Positions 6,095-9,722 of a stretch of DNA of 9,722 bases are shown here, in pieces. Source of the stretch: Desulfuromonadaceae bacterium (GTDB lineage: Bacteria > Desulfobacterota > Desulfuromonadia > Desulfuromonadales > Geopsychrobacteraceae); contig JADGED010000082.1 in assembly GCA_016744555.1 (NCBI GenBank), positions 1 through 9,722 of the forward strand, read 5' to 3'. The notes under the pieces were generated by a model. It was not told the DNA's origin and made no database searches. It saw only the letters and a list, made by a program, of their open reading frames with translations. The stretch's first letter is position 1, and the number at the start of each line of letters is the position of its first letter. The position numbers and the translations under genes are program-made.

Positions 6095-7036
6095 TTAGAA
6101 ATCAATTGGTCTATTACACGTTGGAACAGCATCAACTTTGAAGTTTTCTACGCCCCACAAAAGGATTTCTGCCGGGGGCAAATCGAACAATTCCAGCGGT
6201 GGCTCTTGACCTAAAAACGCCAATGCTCGCCAAAGCATATTCGCCCCATTTTCTCTGCTAATCAAGCCAAAATCACCATTACGCTTACTTAATTTTTTAC
6301 CATTATCGCCATATGCCAAAGGCAAATGATAGTACTTTGGGCAATCGACGTCCAAACTTTCATACAAAAAAATCTGCCTAGGGGTAGACATAAGGAGATC
6401 TGCCCCACGCACAACCTGGTTAACTCCAGCATCAATATCATCAACAACTACAGCTAGTTGGTATGCAAATAAACCATCAACCCGATGAAGAACAAAATCG
6501 CCAACATCCTTATTAAGAGATTGCTGCTGCAACCCCAAAATTCCATCATTAAATCTTATAATTTTGTCGGTCACCCTCAAGCGCATGGCACATTCAATCC
6601 GGTTGCCTTTAGTACCATCACGACAAGTGCCGGGGTAAACTGGCCCCTCTTCCCCAGGATGTGGAGCACTGGCTAAAATCTCTTTACGAGTACAATTGCA
6701 AGGAAAAACTAAATCGCTACGGTGCAACTGTTCAACTATTTCGCGATAGCGCTCAAATCTATCACTCTGATATGTTATTTCGCCATCCCATGTAAAACCT
6801 AACTGTTCAAGCAGTATAAGCATAGCATCCGCAGCACCAGAAACAACCCGTGGAGGATCAAGATCTTCAATTCGTAGCAACCAGCGACCGTAAAACTGCT
6901 TTGCCAGCAAATAACTCCCAACTGCCGCGATTAACGTACCAAAATGGAGCGGTCCTGTTGGACTGGGGGCAAATCTCCCGACAATTTGTGCATCTAGGTG
7001 CTTATCTCTAGTAGTTTTGTCGTGCAAAGCAATCAT
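6095..7036 (-). CDS. gluQRS: Glutamyl-queuosine tRNA(Asp) synthetase
   Basis: A shortened glutamyl-tRNA synthetase paralogue that activates glutamate and attaches it to the queuosine at the wobble position of tRNA-Asp, rather than to a tRNA 3' end. About 313 residues cover the catalytic core only, and no anticodon-binding domain follows. Seen here (numbered from ATG 7036): GRFAPSPTGPLHFGT with the HIGH-type motif HFGT (31-34), LLRIEDLDPPR, and a zinc site with CNC (Cys113, Cys115), Tyr134 and Cys138 in YPGTC. This CxC...YxxxC pattern is characteristic of GluQRS. The KMSKS-type motif is KKLSKRNGD (248-252). An in-frame TTG at 7048 would add four residues. I prefer ATG 7036, which has a weak GAAAAG before it. 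The extension ahead of the core is somewhat long, so a still later start is possible. Confidence 0.95.
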   Translation of the reverse strand: MIALHDKTTRDKHLDAQIVGRFAPSPTGPLHFGTLIAAVGSYLLAKQFYGRWLLRIEDLDPPRVVSGAADAMLILLEQLGFTWDGEITYQSDRFERYREIVEQLHRSDLVFPCNCTRKEILASAPHPGEEGPVYPGTCRDGTKGNRIECAMRLRVTDKIIRFNDGILGLQQQSLNKDVGDFVLHRVDGLFAYQLAVVVDDIDAGVNQVVRGADLLMSTPRQIFLYESLDVDCPKYYHLPLAYGDNGKKLSKRNGDFGLISRENGANMLWRALAFLGQEPPLELFDLPPAEILLWGVENFKVDAVPTCNRPIDF

Positions 7037-7085
7037 CTTTTCAGGCAATTCGAGTAAAGCTGCCTATGCTTAAGAAATAGAAATG

Positions 7086-7114
7086 GCAATATTAATTAAA
7101 ACGGCCATTGACAA
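7086..7114 (-). promoter_or_regulatory. Candidate promoter of gluQRS
   Basis: On the minus strand TTGTCA (7114-7109) and TATTGC (7091-7086) are 17 bases apart, upstream of gluQRS. Its -35 overlaps the -35 of the opposing Rrf2 gene promoter. The -10 matches consensus in only part. Confidence 0.45.
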
Positions 7115-7136
7115 AGCTTCTGCCTCGGTGTATTTA
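7108..7136 (+). promoter_or_regulatory. Promoter of the Rrf2-family regulator
   Basis: A consensus TTGACA (7108-7113) and TATTTA (7131-7136) are separated by exactly 17 bases. The start of transcription would be near 7143, leaving a leader of about 27 bases to the GTG at 7170. This is the strongest promoter match in the window. Confidence 0.75.
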
Positions 7137-7141
7137 TCACC
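7127..7141 (+). promoter_or_regulatory. Possible operator over the Rrf2 gene -10 box
   Basis: GGTG (7127-7130) and CACC (7138-7141) form a dyad with a seven-base centre that exactly brackets the -10 box. Rrf2 regulators often repress their own genes from sites overlapping the promoter, so this is a reasonable place for autoregulation. The half-sites are short and could occur by chance. Confidence 0.3.
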
Positions 7142-7156
7142 TAACAAGTTATCTTT

Positions 7157-7162
7157 AGGAGG
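7157..7162 (+). promoter_or_regulatory. Ribosome binding site fixing the Rrf2 regulator start
   Basis: AGGAGG with seven bases to GTG 7170. The upstream in-frame ATG at 7083 lies before the predicted promoter, so it cannot be used from that promoter. Confidence 0.88.
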
Positions 7163-7169
7163 CAATACC

Positions 7170-7610
7170 GTGGTTATCACTCGTGCAACAGAATATGCCG
7201 TTCGAACAATTATTTTTTTGGCGCAACAACCAAAGGATGAAATTGTCCTAAAAAAAGACATTTGTCGAACCCAAGAAGTCACACCGGCATTTTTAACCAA
7301 AATACTCCAACCTTTAATAAAAGCAGGAATTGTAACCTCACAACGTGGTGTTGGTGGTGGCTTTTTACTTGCCAAAGACCCCGACGACATTTCAATGCTA
7401 GATATTTTGCAGGCAGAAGAGGGCAAGTTAAAACTAAATCACTGTATGGTAGATCATGAGTTTTGCCATCGTGATGCCTACTGCTCAGCCCATGAAGTTT
7501 GGGGAAAAGCCCAATCGGCTATGGCAAACGTTCTTGGTAGCGCTTCGATTACCGATCTAGTTCGCCGCGAAAAAGAGAACCTGGAAACTTTGGGGAAAAA
7601 GATTAGCTAA
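7170..7610 (+). CDS. Rrf2-family transcriptional regulator with likely Fe-S cluster
   Basis: A small DNA-binding regulator, 146 residues from GTG 7170, the usual length for IscR/NsrR/RirA-type proteins. The N-terminal winged helix begins VVITRATEYAVRTIIFLA. The wing and signature follow in QRGVGGGFLLAKDP and ISMLDILQAEEG. Cys92, Cys99 and Cys105 with His108 (C-x6-C-x5-C-x2-H, ending CSAHEVW) match the cluster ligands of IscR (C-x5-C-x5-C-x2-H), with one extra residue in the first gap. A further Cys32 lies in the helix-turn-helix region. This predicts a [2Fe-2S] or [4Fe-4S] sensor of iron-sulfur status, nitric oxide or redox state, though which is not decidable here. It stands alone on the plus strand with no iron-sulfur assembly genes next to it, diverges from gluQRS, and has a possible operator over its own -10 box. 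Confidence 0.92.
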   Translation: MVITRATEYAVRTIIFLAQQPKDEIVLKKDICRTQEVTPAFLTKILQPLIKAGIVTSQRGVGGGFLLAKDPDDISMLDILQAEEGKLKLNHCMVDHEFCHRDAYCSAHEVWGKAQSAMANVLGSASITDLVRREKENLETLGKKIS

Positions 7611-7636
7611 ATCAATAAATCAAAGACAAATTGCGC

Positions 7637-7666
7637 CCCTATGCACACATGCTTTGGTGCATAGGG
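7637..7666. terminator. Hairpin between the converging Rrf2 and SUI1-family genes
   Basis: CCCTATGCAC (7637-7646) and GTGCATAGGG (7657-7666) form a perfect ten-base stem with a ten-base loop. It lies 26 bp after the Rrf2 stop and directly after the stop of the minus-strand gene. Neither strand has a clean T-run (the minus strand continues GCGCAATTTGTCTTTG), so it may end both transcripts inefficiently or mainly stabilise 3' ends. Confidence 0.6.
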
Positions 7667-8023
7667 TTAGCCGCCAGCCTTTTTCACAGTCCAGCCTTTA
7701 GCTTGCAGTAATTCTAATAGTAGATCTCGGTGATCACCCTGAATTTCAATTACTCCATCCTTAACAGTACCGCCACTACCACACTTTTGCTTTAATCCCT
7801 TGGCCAGTTTTTTTAATTCAGCAGCAACCAAGGGTACGCCTGTAACAAGGGTTACCCCTTTGCCTTTTCGCCCCTTAGTTGACCGGTGAATGCGCACAAC
7901 ACCATCACTTGCAGCGGAGGCATTAGCATTGATTTGGCAACTACATTTTTTTAATAATTTTTTGCACTTAGGGCAAACGGAACCGCTTTCATCCGAGTAC
8001 ACAAGTCTACTGTTTAAATTCAC
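7667..8023 (-). CDS. yciH: SUI1/eIF1-family translation factor (YciH type) with N-terminal zinc knuckle
   Basis: Bacterial homologue of eukaryotic eIF1. E. coli YciH can influence the fidelity of initiation in vitro, but its cellular role is unsettled. Of 118 residues, about 40-118 are the SUI1 domain: GVVRIHRSTKGRKGKGVTLV, KLAKGLKQKCGSGGTVKDG, VIEIQGDHRDLLLELL. This is very close to the E. coli sequence, including the C-terminal KGWTVKKAGG. The N-terminus starts NSRLVYS as in E. coli, but the linker then carries Cys17, Cys20, Cys27 and Cys29 (CPKC and CSC), a probable zinc knuckle absent from E. coli YciH. The start is GTG at 8023 with a modest CAGG seven bases upstream. The gene follows the small zinc protein by 39 bp and is probably last in the gspA-gspB transcript. 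Confidence 0.93.
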   Translation of the reverse strand: MNLNSRLVYSDESGSVCPKCKKLLKKCSCQINANASAASDGVVRIHRSTKGRKGKGVTLVTGVPLVAAELKKLAKGLKQKCGSGGTVKDGVIEIQGDHRDLLLELLQAKGWTVKKAGG

Positions 8024-8062
8024 TACGATACCTGCTGCGTAAAGAGAAACAACGCTAAGTTA

Positions 8063-8266
8063 TTATTGGTTTATCTTTTTCATAAACTGACATTCAACAC
8101 AAACCATTTTAAGCTCATACAACCCCGATTCATCGTTCAATATCGTAGCAGTAGTAATATGATCACTACAAGCAAGCTTATAGCATTCACTGCAGACTAT
8201 TCCTGCGCCGATCGTAGAGAAACGGTCGCAGACATGACACATCCAGGGGGATTTTTCTTCTTCCAT
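8063..8266 (-). CDS. Small protein with eight ordered zinc ligands (67 residues), unknown function
   Basis: I do not recognise a named family. The 67 residues begin MEEEKSPWMCHVC and hold Cys10/Cys13, Cys25/Cys28, Cys33/His36 and Cys56/Cys59. The spacing is CxxC-x11-CxxC-x4-CxxH-x19-CxxC. Eight ligands in four ordered pairs suggest two zinc ions, and the spacing resembles cross-braced FYVE/RING-type fingers. That is inferred from spacing only. There is no signal peptide or membrane segment, so the protein should be cytoplasmic. The ATG at 8266 has a GAGGG site about seven bases upstream, supporting translation, and two tandem TAA codons end it. It starts 24 bp after gspB and precedes the SUI1 gene by 39 bp, so it sits inside an apparent operon. 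A link to either secretion or translation is possible. Confidence 0.8.
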   Translation of the reverse strand: MEEEKSPWMCHVCDRFSTIGAGIVCSECYKLACSDHITTATILNDESGLYELKMVCVECQFMKKINQ

Positions 8267-8290
8267 TATGCACCCTCAAAAGCAACAAAC

Positions 8291-8968
8291 TTAATTCATG
8301 CGCCTCAATACTAGAAAACTATAACCATCGTAACGCAACACTACCCCTTCAGCCGTTATTTGCTGCAACCGAATCTGTGTAGTAACGCTGTCACCCTCAC
8401 GCAAAATCTGACCATTCAACTGCACCAAGCTAGCACTCGCATCGTTACGATTATACGCATGAAGCATCATCTTTAGAGCTGGGATGCCGTTACTAACTGA
8501 TATTGGCAATTGATCAAAGAGATAAATCTTCTCCTCATTTCTAAGTTTCGACGCTGAATCCACAATTACCGGCTTTTGCTTGGGTTGCACCTCGAATTGC
8601 TGCTGTTGCTTTGCTACTACCTGCGGTTTTGGACGTGGGTCTGGGCTGACAAGGCTTGGAGATGGCTTAATTTCCTCAGCTATTTGTGCGGGGGGAACCG
8701 ATACTGGTTTCGACCTTTGTGCCGGTAGAGTCGAATTTCTAGGTGTCACAACTAGTTCTGAATTTACAGGATCTGATTGCTGCAGAAACACTATATAACT
8801 TAACAAACCAACACCAATAACAACTAACAGGCCTAGCAATATTATTATAATGCGTTTCGATTTGCCGGTCTGCAATGAAGTACGCTCATGAATTGAGGGG
8901 GGAGCTTGCTTCCCCTCATTTCTACGTTTCTGTTCCGATTTTTTCAGTGCTTCAAGGATAAATGACAT
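8291..8968 (-). CDS. gspB: GspB-like type II secretion assembly protein
   Basis: Inner-membrane partner of the GspA ATPase. In Aeromonas the ExeA/ExeB pair helps the secretin multimer assemble through the peptidoglycan. The 225 residues show the typical plan. A short cytoplasmic start MSFILEALKKSEQKRR is a signature of this family. A single membrane helix follows (about 40-63), then a Pro/Lys/Gln-rich periplasmic linker (about 66-140) suited to spanning the wall. The C-terminal T2SSB domain (about 148-225) contains LFDQLPISVSNGIP, LVQLNGQILREGD and ITAEGVVLRYDGYSFLV. It lies 60 bp after gspA with ATG at 8968 and a moderate AGGTGG site. The rest of the secretion cluster is not in the window. 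PilP or another secretin partner is a less likely alternative. Confidence 0.88.
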   Translation of the reverse strand: MSFILEALKKSEQKRRNEGKQAPPSIHERTSLQTGKSKRIIIILLGLLVVIGVGLLSYIVFLQQSDPVNSELVVTPRNSTLPAQRSKPVSVPPAQIAEEIKPSPSLVSPDPRPKPQVVAKQQQQFEVQPKQKPVIVDSASKLRNEEKIYLFDQLPISVSNGIPALKMMLHAYNRNDASASLVQLNGQILREGDSVTTQIRLQQITAEGVVLRYDGYSFLVLRRMN

Positions 8969-9028
8969 TATCTAAAGTCCACCTATTCTTACCAACGCTA
9001 ATGGCACGTTACGGCTAAATATAAAACT

Positions 9029-9722
9029 TCACGATACAGACGGCGGGAGATCAAACAGTAGCAATAAAAAAACCAACCCAAATATTAGCAACAAACTTAA
9101 TAACCCCACCATCAACCAACTAAATAAACTCTGCGTACCACTAGAGCTATTTTTTTTACCAAAGACTTCATCTGCAGCAGCAACTAACAAGCTAGGGGCA
9201 ACAGCATGTTCACCTTTTACGTAGGCTCCAAGTAAAGCACGATCACAAACAAGGTTAATTATCCGCGGGACTCCGCCGGTCAAACTATACAATTTATTAA
9301 CTGTCTTCGGCGGAAACAAAGTTCGCTCAACTCCAGCAACGGCTAAACGGTGATTTAAATAAGCTTCAACTTCATTCCTGGACAGTGGCTCTAAATGGTA
9401 ACGCGCAGTGACACGCTGAGCAAGTTGACGTAATTCAGGAGATTCTAACATTTCGTTAAGTTCTGGCTGTCCCAGCATAATCACTTGTAACAGCTTACGC
9501 TTATCGGTTTCCAGATTTGTCAACAAGCGAATCTGCTCCAACACATCAACACTGAGGTTTTGTGCCTCATCTATAATTAAAACTGCTTGCTTTCCATCAC
9601 TGTGTGCGGCGAGAAGGAAAGTATTAATCAGATCAATAAAAACTTTTACACTTACATTTTCAGATGGATGGGAAATGCCAAATTCATCGCAAATTGTTGC
9701 CAACAATTCAACGACACTGACT
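9029..9722 (-). CDS. gspA: GspA/ExeA-type AAA ATPase (partial, N-terminus off the right edge)
   Basis: The C-terminal part of an inner-membrane ATPase that works with GspB in secretin assembly. The reading frame stays open to the window edge (VSVVELLATICDEFG), so the Walker A motif lies outside. Visible are Walker B AVLIIDEAQNL, the LLTNLETDKRKLLQVIMLGQPEL segment with its Gln/Pro sensor region, RQLAQRVTARYHLEPLS, and GGVPRIINLVCDRALLGAY, all typical of ExeA. A strongly hydrophobic helix (WLMVGLLSLLLIFGLVFLLL) comes next, and the protein stops about seven residues later. Aeromonas ExeA continues after its membrane helix into a periplasmic peptidoglycan-binding domain, and here that part is absent. 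A PEP-CTERM/exopolysaccharide ATPase of the same superfamily is the alternative, but the GspB gene next door favours GspA. Confidence 0.9.
   Translation of the reverse strand, partial: VSVVELLATICDEFGISHPSENVSVKVFIDLINTFLLAAHSDGKQAVLIIDEAQNLSVDVLEQIRLLTNLETDKRKLLQVIMLGQPELNEMLESPELRQLAQRVTARYHLEPLSRNEVEAYLNHRLAVAGVERTLFPPKTVNKLYSLTGGVPRIINLVCDRALLGAYVKGEHAVAPSLLVAAADEVFGKKNSSSGTQSLFSWLMVGLLSLLLIFGLVFLLLLFDLPPSVS

Noticed and set aside
6070..6135. Longer lipoprotein start overlapping the end of gluQRS
   Set aside because: The extra residues are charged and precede a complete lipoprotein signal peptide. The AGGAGG site sits at the later ATG.
7083..7169. N-terminal extension of the Rrf2 regulator from ATG 7083
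   Set aside because: It lies upstream of a consensus promoter (7108-7136), and an AGGAGG site points to GTG 7170, which gives the normal family length.
7070..7426. Minus-strand frame opposite the Rrf2 gene
   Set aside because: Antisense shadow of a well-supported gene, covering its promoter as well, with no ribosome binding site or family features.
8066..8314. Plus-strand frame opposite the small zinc protein
   Set aside because: The minus strand has the ribosome binding site, operon spacing and ordered Cys/His pairs. The plus-strand product has no such pattern.
1..9722. CRISPR arrays, insertion sequences, toxin-antitoxin or phage-defence genes, tRNA or rRNA
   Set aside because: No repeated spacer pattern, transposase, terminal repeats or RNA gene signature was seen on either strand. 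The content is core chromosomal.

Overview
The window looks like chromosomal core sequence from a Desulfuromonadia (Geobacter/Desulfuromonas/Pelobacter-like) deltaproteobacterium of moderate to low GC. The main reason is the minus-strand order rho, rpmE, prfA, prmC, murA, an arrangement I recall from Geobacter relatives. The deltaproteobacterial-style Rho P-loop, the GspA/GspB pair and an Rrf2 regulator with Fe-S ligands fit this. The assignment rests on remembered gene order and protein character, not on a database search.

Layout, following the minus-strand transcripts from right to left. From 9722 to 7667 there is gspA (its N-terminal part lies outside the window), gspB, a 67-residue protein with eight ordered zinc ligands, and a SUI1/YciH-type protein. 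This set ends at a 10-bp hairpin (7637-7666). The only plus-strand gene is an Rrf2 regulator (7170-7610), which converges on that hairpin. It diverges from gluQRS across a compact region where the two predicted promoters share one -35 heptamer. gluQRS is followed closely by a lipoprotein gene. A gap of about 380 bp then separates the lipoprotein stop from rho. It holds a predicted promoter, a 12-bp inverted repeat, a pyrimidine-rich tract and a hairpin touching the rho ribosome binding site. rho is followed by a weak terminator, then rpmE with its own candidate promoter and a strong terminator (about 3272-3306). Last come the tightly packed prfA, prmC and murA, with murA running off the left edge about ten codons before its expected end.

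How the genes work together: PrmC methylates the GGQ glutamine of the release factor encoded just upstream of it. Rho, L31, RF1 and the SUI1 protein belong to transcription termination and translation. GluQRS modifies the queuosine of tRNA-Asp. GspA and GspB form the inner-membrane pair known to help the type II secretion secretin assemble in the cell wall. The Rrf2 protein keeps an IscR/NsrR-like Cys-Cys-Cys-His set and is probably an Fe-S based sensor.

I see no CRISPR array, insertion sequence, prophage, tRNA or rRNA. Most of the window is ordinary housekeeping sequence. The points that deserve a second look are the rho leader, the small zinc protein next to gspAB, the GspA that stops right after its membrane segment, and the shared -35 divergent promoter region.
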